Positions 47,470-57,578 of a DNA stretch of 64,000 nt are shown here, piece by piece. Both the position numbers and the translations under genes were made by a program. Location: the NCBI GenBank assembly GCA_030832185.1, contig JAURJQ010000002.1, positions 62,001 to 126,000 of the forward strand. The letters are read 5' to 3'. The notes beneath the pieces are model-generated. The model did no database searches. It was not told the DNA's origin and saw only the letters and a program-made list of their open reading frames with translations. The DNA is from Chitinophagales bacterium (GTDB taxonomy: Bacteria; Bacteroidota; Bacteroidia; Chitinophagales; JADJOU01). Numbering within the stretch: the stretch's first letter is position 1; each line of letters begins with the position of its first letter.

Positions 47470-48693
47470 GTGAAAGTAATCCTCTATATAGCTTCTAGAT
47501 ATTTGTTTTTTAAAAATAAAAGACAAGCAATCAATTTATTGAGCCTTATTACCATGTTTGCTATGGCCTGTGGTTCTGGAGCACTAATCATCATCCTTTC
47601 TACCTTCAATGGCTTTGAAAATCTTTCGATGAGTCTACAAGAAAGTTTTCAGCCCGATCTTACCGTTAGCCCTAAAAAAAATAAACAATTCGAGGCATCA
47701 GAGGAACTTTATCAGCAATTAAAAGCTCATCCTAATATAGAGTCTATATCCTTGGTATATGAAGACAAGGTCTATGTGAAGTATATGGGCAAAGATATTC
47801 TAGCTACAATGAAGGGTGTAGATGCGTCTTATTTTCAGACTAATGAAGTGAAAGATTATATTATAGCCGGTGATACTGTTTTGGAAAATGAAGAATATAG
47901 TTTTGCTCTAATAGGGCTGGGATTGGCGCAGAAGCTAGATATCAATCTTAATAATCAATTCGAGCAGTTAGAGTTATTTAGTCCAAAGACATCATCTGCT
48001 AGTAGTTCGATGACCGATAATTTCGATCGGTCTTACATTACACCAGGTGGAATATTTAGTGTATATCAAGACTATGATGACAAGTATATCATCGCTCCAT
48101 TATCTTTCGTACAATATCTAAAATCAGCAAGTGAGAATCAGGTCACCGCATTAGAGCTCAAAATAAAAAATCCATCTATCACATCTACCAAAGAAGTTAT
48201 TAAAAGTATAGTAGGTGATGGTTTTTATGTCAAAAATAAGCGAGAACTTAACGAGACTTTCTACAAAATCTCACAGATAGAAAAATTAGTGACCTTGTTT
48301 ATTTTGGTATTTGTCTTAGCTATTTTGTCCTTCAATTTTATAGGTTCGCTTACCATGCATATCATCGAGAAAGAGGAAGATATTCGAATGCTTCATTATT
48401 TAGGTCTCAAGTCTAATCAGATTTTCTCACTCTATATGTTCTATGGTATCTTCCAAGGGCTACTAGGGGGTATCATTGGCTTGATTTTTGGGTTAGTCAT
48501 ATGTGCAGTTCAATTCACCTTCGGCATAGTTAGCATGCCGGGTTCGGGTACCTTCGTAGTGCATTCCTATCCTGTGATGATTTACGGCTCGGACATAGCC
48601 TATATCTTAGGCATTATTTTCACTGTTTCTGCCTTGGCATCTGTTTTCCCTGCTCTGAGAGCAAAGAATTCGATAGCGGTAAACCAAAAATAA
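47470..48693 (+). CDS. FtsX/LolC-type ABC transporter permease
   Basis: FKNKRQAINLLSLITMFAMACGSGALIIILSTFNGFE; LVFVLAILSFNFIGSLTMHIIEKEEDIRMLHYLGL; GTG start. Confidence 0.88.
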   Translation: MKVILYIASRYLFFKNKRQAINLLSLITMFAMACGSGALIIILSTFNGFENLSMSLQESFQPDLTVSPKKNKQFEASEELYQQLKAHPNIESISLVYEDKVYVKYMGKDILATMKGVDASYFQTNEVKDYIIAGDTVLENEEYSFALIGLGLAQKLDINLNNQFEQLELFSPKTSSASSSMTDNFDRSYITPGGIFSVYQDYDDKYIIAPLSFVQYLKSASENQVTALELKIKNPSITSTKEVIKSIVGDGFYVKNKRELNETFYKISQIEKLVTLFILVFVLAILSFNFIGSLTMHIIEKEEDIRMLHYLGLKSNQIFSLYMFYGIFQGLLGGIIGLIFGLVICAVQFTFGIVSMPGSGTFVVHSYPVMIYGSDIAYILGIIFTVSALASVFPALRAKNSIAVNQK

Positions 48694-48818
48694 CAAGTTA
48701 TTCACTCTTAGTAGCTAGTTGATCGGTAAAGCCTATCAGCTAACCTTTGCTTCATTCTAGTTATAATGATTTTAGCCATTAATAGCTATACCAAAAGTAT
48801 ATTAAGTATTTCCTCATA

Positions 48819-48852
48819 AAAAAATGCTATCCATAGGATAGCATTTTTTAAT
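48819..48852. terminator. Bidirectional terminator between convergent genes
   Basis: aaaaatgctatcc-ata-ggatagcattttt. Confidence 0.85.
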
Positions 48853-48867
48853 CTGTTATGAGAAAAT

Positions 48868-50976
48868 TTAGAATACGTTGATTCTATTGTCATCCATGCG
48901 GAACCTATTGAGAATGGCTTCAAATAGTCCTCTTACTTCTTTAAATCCTTGATTTAATTGAGTCTTGGTTTGTAGTTCTTCTGCTGGTCCCATGTTGGAA
49001 GGATTAACTTTTGTAGTCATGATACAAAACACAGCCCCAGTTCCTTTGATAGGTTTTGATAGTTGGTTTGCCTTCAGACCAGAGGCTACCGTTACTACAG
49101 CCGGCTCGGGCATAGCGCCTAGTGCCGACTTGCCATAACTAAAATTCATAGAGGTATCTACAGAGACTTTGTTTTTAGCGGCAATTTCCTCCAAGGTTTT
49201 ACCACTCATCTTAGCAGCTATCATTTTAAATGCTTTTTCATTTCGCACCATAGGAGTTATTTCTGCTTCAATATCTTCTAGCTTGATGTCTTCTCTAGAT
49301 CTAGATCCAAGATTTCCACAGTAGACATAATTATTGCCTATTTGAATCATGCTCGACACCTCTCCACTCTTAGAGTTAAATGCCCATCGAATAGCTTCTT
49401 TAGGATTACCATCGGTTCCTTCTAGGGTTTTAGTTTCTTTATTTACATAGGTCGTTTTGAATTTTACCTCAGGGTAATTTTTCGCTACTTTTTCAATTTG
49501 CTTGGCATTCGTGCATTTCTGTATAAACTGCATAGCTTTGCTCAATATAGCCTGCTGAGTTTCATTAGAAGGAACATATGGCATGGATATTTCACCTATT
49601 TGGACCGCAGGTATTCTTGCAGGGAAATTTAATACCTTGACTATTTTAATGGCACCTTCTTTTTCTGCTATGGTTTTGAAATGTCTGGTGGTAGCTCCGT
49701 GCCAAAATATCTCTGGGTTCAGACTTTTATCCGCTCTAGCCAATACTATAGGAGGACTTTGACCTCTATCCGCAGAGTATTTTGCTGCTATTTGATCGAA
49801 ATCCATATTTAATGTATCTACCATTTTAAATATACTGTCTATGAGTTTATATCGCTGCATTTGAGCCTCTTGTGTTTTGACATCTTGAAATGATATAGTG
49901 ATAGTTTTTACTAGTACAGAGTCCGCTATATTTTTCTTACTGAGCACTCTAAATGCTTTTACATTATCCTTGTCAATATAAGGACCTACTATAGCACGTG
50001 GCGCTGCAGCAAACATTTCAGAAATACGCGGATTATCTCCTAGCTGATCAGCAGAGTAGAAATTAGTATTATATCCACCATTATCACCATAGGCTCTGAA
50101 AAATGAGGTGTCGTTTGTAGCTGTCCTCATTTCCTCTATTCGCGCATTAATTTTGGTGAAAATCTGCGCTGAGTCATTAAGGGATGGCTTGAGATCAAAG
50201 GAAGCTACAGCTACCTGCACGGTAGGAACCAGTGCTGTAAATTTATATTTATTCTTATCAAAGTATTCTTCCAGCTCACTTTTTTCACATTTTATTTTTT
50301 CTACATCTATAGTACTGTATGGCACTGCCACATATTTTATGTCAGTACTCGTGCCGAATAGCTTAATGTCATAATCGCTTTGCCACTTGGGTACATAGAG
50401 CGCATTTTCTACTATTTGATTAAATTTATTTACTTTTCTATTCTCAAGGATTTCTTCCGCAAAAGCATTCCACTGTCTTAGTCTGGTACCCGGAGGAGTG
50501 CCTGGTTCGTCTTGATTGATAGTCTTGAGAAAATTCTCTAAAGCCATAGGGTCAAACTGTCCCATTTGATTTTTAAAAGCGGGTATCTGCATAAATGCCG
50601 GGTCTATATTTTGCCCTCTAGTTATTTCTATAATTTCCTTGTCAGAAATCGTTATACCAAGATCAGATAACATTTTTGTTATTGTGTTTTTCTTGACAAA
50701 CTGTGAGAATATCTGATCTCTTAGTTGGTTAGATTCTTCTTCAGTCAAGGATTGACCACCTTTTTGTGCTTTCATCTCAGCTTCTCTCTTGTCATAATCT
50801 TTTCTATAATCATCGTATTCTAGGGTCTCTCCGTTTATCTTACCTATATAATTATCTCGGGCAGTCATATTGCTGAGATTCGGACTGATATCCTGATATA
50901 AAAAGGCTATGATACAGAAGCCGATAATCCCAAAGATGATGTAAGCTCTTTTTTGAATGGTGGAAATAATTTTCAT
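48868..50976 (-). CDS. SurA/PpiD-like membrane-anchored peptidylprolyl isomerase/foldase
   Basis: MKIISTIQKRAYIIFGIIGFCIIAFLYQDISPNL; IGKINGETLEYDDYRKDYDKREAEMKAQKGGQSLTEEESNQLRDQIFSQFVKKNTI. Confidence 0.85.
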   Translation of the reverse strand: MKIISTIQKRAYIIFGIIGFCIIAFLYQDISPNLSNMTARDNYIGKINGETLEYDDYRKDYDKREAEMKAQKGGQSLTEEESNQLRDQIFSQFVKKNTITKMLSDLGITISDKEIIEITRGQNIDPAFMQIPAFKNQMGQFDPMALENFLKTINQDEPGTPPGTRLRQWNAFAEEILENRKVNKFNQIVENALYVPKWQSDYDIKLFGTSTDIKYVAVPYSTIDVEKIKCEKSELEEYFDKNKYKFTALVPTVQVAVASFDLKPSLNDSAQIFTKINARIEEMRTATNDTSFFRAYGDNGGYNTNFYSADQLGDNPRISEMFAAAPRAIVGPYIDKDNVKAFRVLSKKNIADSVLVKTITISFQDVKTQEAQMQRYKLIDSIFKMVDTLNMDFDQIAAKYSADRGQSPPIVLARADKSLNPEIFWHGATTRHFKTIAEKEGAIKIVKVLNFPARIPAVQIGEISMPYVPSNETQQAILSKAMQFIQKCTNAKQIEKVAKNYPEVKFKTTYVNKETKTLEGTDGNPKEAIRWAFNSKSGEVSSMIQIGNNYVYCGNLGSRSREDIKLEDIEAEITPMVRNEKAFKMIAAKMSGKTLEEIAAKNKVSVDTSMNFSYGKSALGAMPEPAVVTVASGLKANQLSKPIKGTGAVFCIMTTKVNPSNMGPAEELQTKTQLNQGFKEVRGLFEAILNRFRMDDNRINVF

Positions 50977-51122
50977 TTTATTATACTTTTTCTTTTATTA
51001 TTTTTATTTTTCGGGAAATCAGAACTTTAGAGGAAATAATTGACTACAAAGTCCTGATATTTCAATAGAATCGCAAATATACAGGAAAAAATTTATTTCG
51101 TCATTATAATGCAAATGCTTGA

Positions 51123-51848
51123 TTATGTATGAGATAGTGCTTTATTTGTTTGAGTCCTTATTTGTTCAATCTTCTCTATAGAATACCTCCTCCCATCTAT
51201 ACTATAAACAGGCACTATGCCGCGAATGGCACTAGATATAAAGCAAGACTCAACTTGATTTAGTTCATTTAAATACAAGCTCTTTTCCTCTATTGCCATA
51301 TTTTGAGTAAGAAATCTTCTAAATACTCCGTTTACAGCTCCTGAACTTAGTGGAGGGGTGTAGACTTTCCCATTTATGATATAAAAAAAATTTGAAAATG
51401 AAGTTTCTACCACCTCTCCATGCTTATTTAAGATGATGGATTGGGAGGCTGAAGATTGCAGCGCGAAATTTATAGAGTCCTCATAAAGCGATTTATTGTA
51501 TTGCTTCCATTGCCCTAGTTTATTTATAGGTTTGGTGTAGTCTGGATAGATAACTAAGGCTATCGGTGGATAATTATTAAAGTGGAATGGGCGGGTAGCT
51601 TTAGTTTCAATTATATCTATTGATAGAGTTGATTCTCTAATTGCGAATTGTAAACGGAGCTTTTGTTCCTCTTCTTTTTGATATAAAGCTGTCTCTAATC
51701 TTGATCTCAAACTATCGATGTCAAAATCTATTTTTAAATTCAAATGATTACCTAGTTCTGAAATACGCTGAAAGTGCAGTGCTAGAAATGGAAATTCTGA
51801 ATTGTGGTAAAGAATAGATTCAAAAAAATAAGACGGGTTCGGGTTCAT
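51123..51848 (-). CDS. Aminotransferase class IV (aminodeoxychorismate lyase-like)
   Basis: ILNKHGEVVETSFSNFFYIINGKVYTPPLSSGAVNGVFRRFL; in-frame start MNPNPSYFFESILYHN. Confidence 0.8.
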   Translation of the reverse strand: MNPNPSYFFESILYHNSEFPFLALHFQRISELGNHLNLKIDFDIDSLRSRLETALYQKEEEQKLRLQFAIRESTLSIDIIETKATRPFHFNNYPPIALVIYPDYTKPINKLGQWKQYNKSLYEDSINFALQSSASQSIILNKHGEVVETSFSNFFYIINGKVYTPPLSSGAVNGVFRRFLTQNMAIEEKSLYLNELNQVESCFISSAIRGIVPVYSIDGRRYSIEKIEQIRTQTNKALSHT

Positions 51849-53283
51849 TTTCTTTAGAAAGAGATTGTAATCTGACAAGAAGTGCAAGAAAGATGAAAAA
51901 TAAAGACCCGTTTTTACTCGTTTCTATCAAATCATTAAAAAATAATATGACTATAAATATACCTACAATAGCTGCGAGAGCTATCATAAAGGAACGAATA
52001 TATGGAGATGCGGATGAATCATAAACCTGCTGAATATAATAGAGCACTAAACCGATGAATATGACAAATAAAATGAGGCCCACCAGTCCCTGCTCAGCCA
52101 AAAGTAACCAGAAATAGTTATGGCAGGACAGTTGCAAAGGATTGTCGCTCACCCATGTTTTAAAGTACATCACAGAGTATGGTTTGTAGGTGCTTGGGAA
52201 ATTATTAGGACCATAACCCGCTATAGGTCGTTCTTGATACATTCTAAAAACACTGATCCACATATTGAGCCGCTCCATACTAGAGGCATCTTTGCCATAA
52301 AATGTCGAGATCAAATGGTCTTTAAACTCATCGTGCATCACTGTAGTATTATAGTCAGGTGCTAGTCTAAGGTAAAAATAATCATAGGAAAAAACGAATA
52401 AAACGCTTATGATGACCATGACGGCTAGGATATAACCAAGCACTAATTTCTTAATTTTTAATAGAAAAACTAAAGCTAAGCCGCCAAGAATAGCTAGATA
52501 ACATGCTCTAGTGTAAGAAAAATATATAGCTATAAGCAGAAAGGGAATAGAGCCGCTGAGAACTAATCGTGGTATCGAGCCCTTAGTATACCAACTCCTA
52601 GCAATATATACGAGAGGTAATATCAAGGTCATGGTAGTTGCATAAATCACATGATTGTCATAAAAGGGAAGGGAATATTCATTGGTAAATTCAAAACTAA
52701 AATCTCCTAGCACGGTGCGCACAAAACTATAAATGGCCGTGAGCATAATAGGAATATATAGCATCCAAAATAATTTTTTGAAATCCCTAAATCCCCTCAT
52801 CATATAGAAAGTTAAAATAAAAAAAGAAGTAATATACCATATTTTGGCTAGTATATACTTGAAGGAGATGACAAAATGAACGGCCTGTAAGGATGCTATA
52901 AACGACCATATCCATAGAATAGCTAATCCCCAGGTGAGTTTATGGTTCCATAAGAAATTAAGTTGTTTAGGTCTGCAGATCAGCCACAATATCCAGAAAA
53001 TTGCGGTTAGTCCTATACTAATGAATTCTGTAGGAAAATCAGTAGACAATTGTTTATTAAAATCGAAAGTAACTGAGCATGCAATGCTAAATATAAGTAT
53101 CCAATACAAAAATCGGACATGATAAAAAATAATAAATAAAAACAATATCGCAAATGGAATGACTCCTATCCAAAATTTTTCTAGATAAATACCTCCTAAT
53201 AAAAATGGAATGAAAAATAAGAACAAACCATATAATATAGCCCGCTCATGGATTGTTTTTAAGCTCTGTACAAGGCTATTCAA
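51820..53283 (-). CDS. O-antigen ligase/polymerase (Wzy_C) family membrane protein
   Basis: Many TM helices; RACYLAILGGLALVFLLKIK; RLNMWISVFRMYQERPIAGYGPNNFPSTY. Confidence 0.88.
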   Translation of the reverse strand: MNSLVQSLKTIHERAILYGLFLFFIPFLLGGIYLEKFWIGVIPFAILFLFIIFYHVRFLYWILIFSIACSVTFDFNKQLSTDFPTEFISIGLTAIFWILWLICRPKQLNFLWNHKLTWGLAILWIWSFIASLQAVHFVISFKYILAKIWYITSFFILTFYMMRGFRDFKKLFWMLYIPIMLTAIYSFVRTVLGDFSFEFTNEYSLPFYDNHVIYATTMTLILPLVYIARSWYTKGSIPRLVLSGSIPFLLIAIYFSYTRACYLAILGGLALVFLLKIKKLVLGYILAVMVIISVLFVFSYDYFYLRLAPDYNTTVMHDEFKDHLISTFYGKDASSMERLNMWISVFRMYQERPIAGYGPNNFPSTYKPYSVMYFKTWVSDNPLQLSCHNYFWLLLAEQGLVGLILFVIFIGLVLYYIQQVYDSSASPYIRSFMIALAAIVGIFIVILFFNDLIETSKNGSLFFIFLALLVRLQSLSKENEPEPVLFF

Positions 53284-53286
53284 TGC

Positions 53287-54141
53287 TTATAGTGATTTTC
53301 GAATATAAGATATTTGATTAACTACTACCGCAGTGAGGAGTGAAAAGAAAAATCCTCCCAATATGGACAAGGCCACAATGAGCCAGCGCACTGGTTTTGT
53401 TTTTTTCTCTGAGGCGGCTGCTTTTTCTAGGATAGTAATCGACGAAAACTTATCATTATTAGATACTTTGTACTGCGTCAGTGCTTCACTGAGTTGCTTA
53501 ATCTCAGAGGTTAGATTGTCTTTATTAGCAGGACTAGAAGCAGAGGAGAGTTCGTTATTTTTATTCTTAAGCTCCACTTCTAGCATTTTGATAATTTTAG
53601 TTTTACCTTCTGTAACTGGTTTGGTAGCTATTTCATCAATCTTAGTAGCGATATCGTTTACCATTTGAGCGCACTTTTCCTTATCAGTATCCAAAAGTGT
53701 TATTTCTATAGCATCTTTATCATTTTTGAGCGCATGGTAGTTATCAAGAAATTCCTCTTTGACCTTCGTGAATAGGTATTTTTCATCTGCTTTATATTTA
53801 TAATGCGTTTTGAGATCATATTTATTTATAATATAGTCTATGACCTCTGATGAATTCGCTACCTGTAATATTCTGCTTGCATCATATTTATTCCCAAAAT
53901 ATGAAAACTCCGCTTGGCCTTGCTGCTGCCCAAATATCATATTCCTATCTGCCATAGTCATACTGATAGGGTAGAGTATCGTTCTAGATTTAAAGTATTC
54001 TGGCAAAATCAAGGAAACGATAATGGATAAAAGACCACAAGCTAGGGTAAAAAAGAAGATTTGCTTTTTAAATCGGCTCCATATTCTGACTAAATCTATC
54101 AGCTGGTAATCATGAAGAGGCCTTAAATTAGGTTGATCCAT
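53287..54141 (-). CDS. Wzz/chain-length determinant family protein
   Basis: YQLIDLVRIWSRFKKQIFFFTLACGLLSIIVSLILPEYFKSRTILYP; coiled coil; C-terminal TM. Confidence 0.8.
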   Translation of the reverse strand: MDQPNLRPLHDYQLIDLVRIWSRFKKQIFFFTLACGLLSIIVSLILPEYFKSRTILYPISMTMADRNMIFGQQQGQAEFSYFGNKYDASRILQVANSSEVIDYIINKYDLKTHYKYKADEKYLFTKVKEEFLDNYHALKNDKDAIEITLLDTDKEKCAQMVNDIATKIDEIATKPVTEGKTKIIKMLEVELKNKNNELSSASSPANKDNLTSEIKQLSEALTQYKVSNNDKFSSITILEKAAASEKKTKPVRWLIVALSILGGFFFSLLTAVVVNQISYIRKSL

Positions 54142-54220
54142 TTTTTGTTTTTTTTATTAGAATGAAAAGAAAACGAATATAGAGGAATATTATTTTGAAT
54201 GTGCTAAAATGATAAGCGAA

Positions 54221-54526
54221 CTATATTAATTCTATCACTGGATCCCAAAATAGTTCTTGGAATGCAATAATTTTATCCTCTTTTACAAGTATTCCCTCCG
54301 CTTCCAGGAGAGCTTGCATCGATGATTCTGTTGAGAAATGATGCTTACCTGTGAGCAACCCATTTCTATTTACCACTCGATGAGCAGGTATATCAGGTCG
54401 GAACTTATGACTATCATTCATAGCATAACCTACTAATATAGAGCTATTTACAGCACCTAATGCCTTAGCTATAGCTCCATATGATGTTACTCTACCAAAA
54501 GGAATTTTAACAACTATCTCATACAC
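54221..54526 (-). CDS. Alkyltransferase-like (ATL) protein, MGMT family without catalytic Cys
   Basis: VVKIPFGRVTSYGAIAKALG; PAHRVVNRNGLLTGKHHF where active MGMT has PCHRV; GTG start, true N-terminus may lie upstream (frame continues ...SSHFFENVYEIV). Confidence 0.85.
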   Translation of the reverse strand: MYEIVVKIPFGRVTSYGAIAKALGAVNSSILVGYAMNDSHKFRPDIPAHRVVNRNGLLTGKHHFSTESSMQALLEAEGILVKEDKIIAFQELFWDPVIELI

Positions 54527-54624
54527 ATTTTCAAAAAAATGACTTGATTTGATTTTATTATTTATATTTTTGGCACTCGTTTTGATATTTTTATTTATTT
54601 TGAACTCCGCAAAAATAACAAAAT

Positions 54625-55257
54625 ATGATTAAAGCACTTGTTATAGGCTTATTTACCATGTTCTCATTGACTGTATCCTCACAGTCTAGTTTGTATTATA
54701 ACCCTAGTGAACAGGTAGATCAGGAGTGCGAGAATTCTTTAGTGACTACCTTTTCAAAGTATTTTACTAAGAATGAAGAACCAAAAAAAGAGGTAACTAA
54801 AACTGTTAGTTTCTCAGCCATAGCCAGTAATTTTTATTCCAATTCTATCGATAATGTCATATCTGTAGGTAAGACATTTTTAGGTATACCTTATAGATGG
54901 GGAGGGACCACAGAAAATGGTTTTGATTGTAGTGGCTTTATAAGACATATTTTTGATTGGTTTGGAGTAAGTCTGCCAAGAACATCAAGAGAAATGGCTA
55001 ATTATGGCTCCTATGTAAGTAGAAATGAACTTCAGAAAGGGGATCTTATTTTCTTTTCTGGTAGAAATTTAAAACGCGGTGTGATTGGGCATATCGGTAT
55101 CGTAGTTGAAGTAACGAGTGAAGCCGTGAAAATGATGCATTCTTCTTCCTCAAAGGGTGTTCATATCGAGGACCTCAATAAAAGTGAATATTTTAGCAGA
55201 AGGTATATGACTGCTCGCAGACTGCCGTTGAGTGATATGCAGTCAAATAACAATTAA
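54625..55257 (+). CDS. NlpC/P60 family cell-wall hydrolase
   Basis: FLGIPYRWGGTTENGFDCSGFIRHIFDWFGVSLPRTSREMA...LQKGDLIFFSG...GHIGIVVE. Confidence 0.93.
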   Translation: MIKALVIGLFTMFSLTVSSQSSLYYNPSEQVDQECENSLVTTFSKYFTKNEEPKKEVTKTVSFSAIASNFYSNSIDNVISVGKTFLGIPYRWGGTTENGFDCSGFIRHIFDWFGVSLPRTSREMANYGSYVSRNELQKGDLIFFSGRNLKRGVIGHIGIVVEVTSEAVKMMHSSSSKGVHIEDLNKSEYFSRRYMTARRLPLSDMQSNNN

Positions 55258-55274
55258 AATCATATTAATATCTT

Positions 55275-56012
55275 TTGTTTATGTTTGATTTTGACTATCT
55301 AAAGAAGTCGAAATCGATTGCCCTTTTGATAGATCCAGACGAAACTCGTATAAATACAGATTGGATAAATTTAATCAACACTACAAGTCCTGATTTGATT
55401 CTTATAGGGGGCAGTCAGCCGTTTCCCATTGCAATTCTGGACGAAATGGTCACTTGTTTGAAAGCAAATTGTCAGATTCCTTTATTGGCTTTCCCAGGTG
55501 ATATTAATCAAGTGAATCCTATGGTGGATGGACTATTAGCTCTCTCAGTGGTACAGAGCTTTGATGCTCGGTTTATCTTGTCCCCATTATTTCACATCTC
55601 AAAATTTATAGATAAGTATAAAATTTCAACTTTTTTCACACCCTATCTCATCCTGGGAGGGAGCGGGCTCACGTCAGTAGAAAAAGTTCTAGAAGATAAA
55701 ATTAATCAAATAGATCAGATAGATACACTTGAAGACTATCTTTTAGGCTTGAAAGTATTAAGCCCGGCCTGTATTTATCTTGAAGCGGGGAGTGGATCTG
55801 AAAAAATTTTAAACCTAGATTATGTAGCTAGTGCTAAAAATATATTGCCATCAAGCTATATTTTTGCTGGTGGGGGAGTGCGCAAACTAACCCAATTGCA
55901 TGAACTTTGGACTGCTGGTGCCGACTGCGTTGTAGTAGGGAATTGGATAGAAAGAGATAAACAAGCCTTGGTTGATATCTGCATAGAGAGAAATAAAATC
56001 AACGGTTACTAG
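55275..56012 (+). CDS. Geranylgeranylglyceryl phosphate synthase family (PcrB/GGGPS)
   Basis: ALLIDPDETRI; LILIGGSQPFP; IPLLAFPGDINQV; YLEAGSGSEK; IFAGGGVRKLTQLHELWTAGADCVVVGNWIERD. Confidence 0.9.
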   Translation: MFMFDFDYLKKSKSIALLIDPDETRINTDWINLINTTSPDLILIGGSQPFPIAILDEMVTCLKANCQIPLLAFPGDINQVNPMVDGLLALSVVQSFDARFILSPLFHISKFIDKYKISTFFTPYLILGGSGLTSVEKVLEDKINQIDQIDTLEDYLLGLKVLSPACIYLEAGSGSEKILNLDYVASAKNILPSSYIFAGGGVRKLTQLHELWTAGADCVVVGNWIERDKQALVDICIERNKINGY

Positions 56013-56051
56013 AACTTTATAACATTGGTTTGTGTTCGATAATCTTTAGTC

Positions 56052-57176
56052 ATGGAATTTAAAGTGTTTAAACAAATTTCAGAAGTAGGCGAGATCCATT
56101 GGGATTCGCTTGTTTCTAAGAGGTTTTTCTTGTCTTATAAATACCTGTATGCTATGGAGAAAGCATGCGAACAATTAGAATATCGCTATGTATTAGCAAC
56201 CGATAAGGGTCAGTTTGTTTCTCTTTGTTATTTCCAATTGATTCCCTTTTCTGGAGCGGCGCTCAGAAACTACCTACCTCCTAATGCTTTTTTTAAATGG
56301 TTATTCGAATATACTTTAGCTAAGGTCAAGACCAAGCTTCTTGTTCTAGGAAATGTTATTTTTACTTGTGAGAATGGAGTGTTAATTCATGATAGCTACA
56401 AGTGTGACGCAGAAAATTTGATTAATTCGTCACTCCATGCCGTATTGAACTCTTTAGATAGGACTCCCTTAGGCACTATGATCTCAGAGAATATTAAAAC
56501 GATATCGTCCAAACTTTTTTGTACTAAAGCATTTCATATTTTTAAGGTAGAAGATAGGATGGAGCTTGATATAAAAGGGTTTGTTACATTTGATGACTAC
56601 TTAGATAAATTGCATTCTAAATATAGACTTCGTGTGCGCAAGGTAAATGACTTAAATAAGAATACCTCAATCATTGACATAAATAAGGAAAATTTCAATG
56701 CATACAAAGAAGATTTAAGGAGGCTGTTTCTTAATGTTTTAAATAACTCTAAGTTTAAATTAACCACCATTTCTGTCGATTACTTTTATCAGTACCTTAG
56801 TTATGTAGACAGATTTCATTTGAAGGGATTGATGGCTGAGGGAAAGCTAGTGGGTTTTGTATCTTATTTTCAACTAGATAGTATTATCGAAGTTCATTAT
56901 GTAGGTATAAATTATGAATATAATGAAAGCCATAGAGTTTATAATTTCATTCTGATTCTTATGATTAAAATAGCTGTAGGGCAACAAATACCTAAAATAT
57001 GTTTCGGACGAACTGCACAGGAATTAAAGAGTACACTAGGTGCACAGCCCTTCTCCACACTAAGTAGTCTCAAAATAAATTACCCACTTTTAAATATATT
57101 TACTCCAATATTTTTAAGTAGAATGGTTCCAGAATCATGGGTGCAGAGATCACCTTTTAAACATAGAGAGAAATGA
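56052..57176 (+). CDS. GNAT-like acyltransferase family protein
   Basis: FDDYLDKLHSKYRLRVRKVNDLNK; LMAEGKLVGFVSYFQLDSIIEVHYVGINYEYNESHRVYNFILILMIKIA. Confidence 0.7.
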   Translation: MEFKVFKQISEVGEIHWDSLVSKRFFLSYKYLYAMEKACEQLEYRYVLATDKGQFVSLCYFQLIPFSGAALRNYLPPNAFFKWLFEYTLAKVKTKLLVLGNVIFTCENGVLIHDSYKCDAENLINSSLHAVLNSLDRTPLGTMISENIKTISSKLFCTKAFHIFKVEDRMELDIKGFVTFDDYLDKLHSKYRLRVRKVNDLNKNTSIIDINKENFNAYKEDLRRLFLNVLNNSKFKLTTISVDYFYQYLSYVDRFHLKGLMAEGKLVGFVSYFQLDSIIEVHYVGINYEYNESHRVYNFILILMIKIAVGQQIPKICFGRTAQELKSTLGAQPFSTLSSLKINYPLLNIFTPIFLSRMVPESWVQRSPFKHREK

Positions 57177-57481
57177 CATTAGAAGAAGCGCAGAAAGCGG
57201 TTGATGACTGGATAAATAAGAAAGGATTAGGGTACTTTGATGTTTTGACCAATACGACTGTACTTATGGAGGAAGTTGGCGAGCTCGCGCGTGTAGTTTC
57301 TCGCACAGAGGGCCAACAGAAACGAAAAGAAGGTGAAGTGTTAAATTTTGCAGAAGAATTAGCAGATATTCTATGGGTTGTTCTATGTCTAGCAAACCAG
57401 AAAGACGTAGATTTGACCTCAGAGTTGCATAAGAGTTTTGTTAAAAAAACAAAAAGAGACGTGAATCGCTTCACTACATAG
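57173..57481 (+). CDS. MazG-like nucleotide pyrophosphohydrolase
   Basis: VLTNTTVLMEEVGELARVVSRTEGQQKRKEGEVLNFAEELADILWVVLCLANQKDVDL; ATGA overlap with preceding CDS. Confidence 0.88.
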   Translation: MTLEEAQKAVDDWINKKGLGYFDVLTNTTVLMEEVGELARVVSRTEGQQKRKEGEVLNFAEELADILWVVLCLANQKDVDLTSELHKSFVKKTKRDVNRFTT

Positions 57482-57504
57482 AAAATTGTAGTTGAAAAAT
57501 ATCC

Positions 57505-57532
57505 TTGCTTTTATAAAAAAAATCTATCTTTG
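57505..57532 (+). promoter_or_regulatory. Putative promoter TTG-N17-TATCTTTG
   Basis: TATCTTTG at 57525-57532, 46 nt before the ATG at 57579. Confidence 0.5.
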
Positions 57533-57578
57533 CAGCGAAAATTCAAATAGAAAAAAATTTTAAACTAAATATTTCAGT

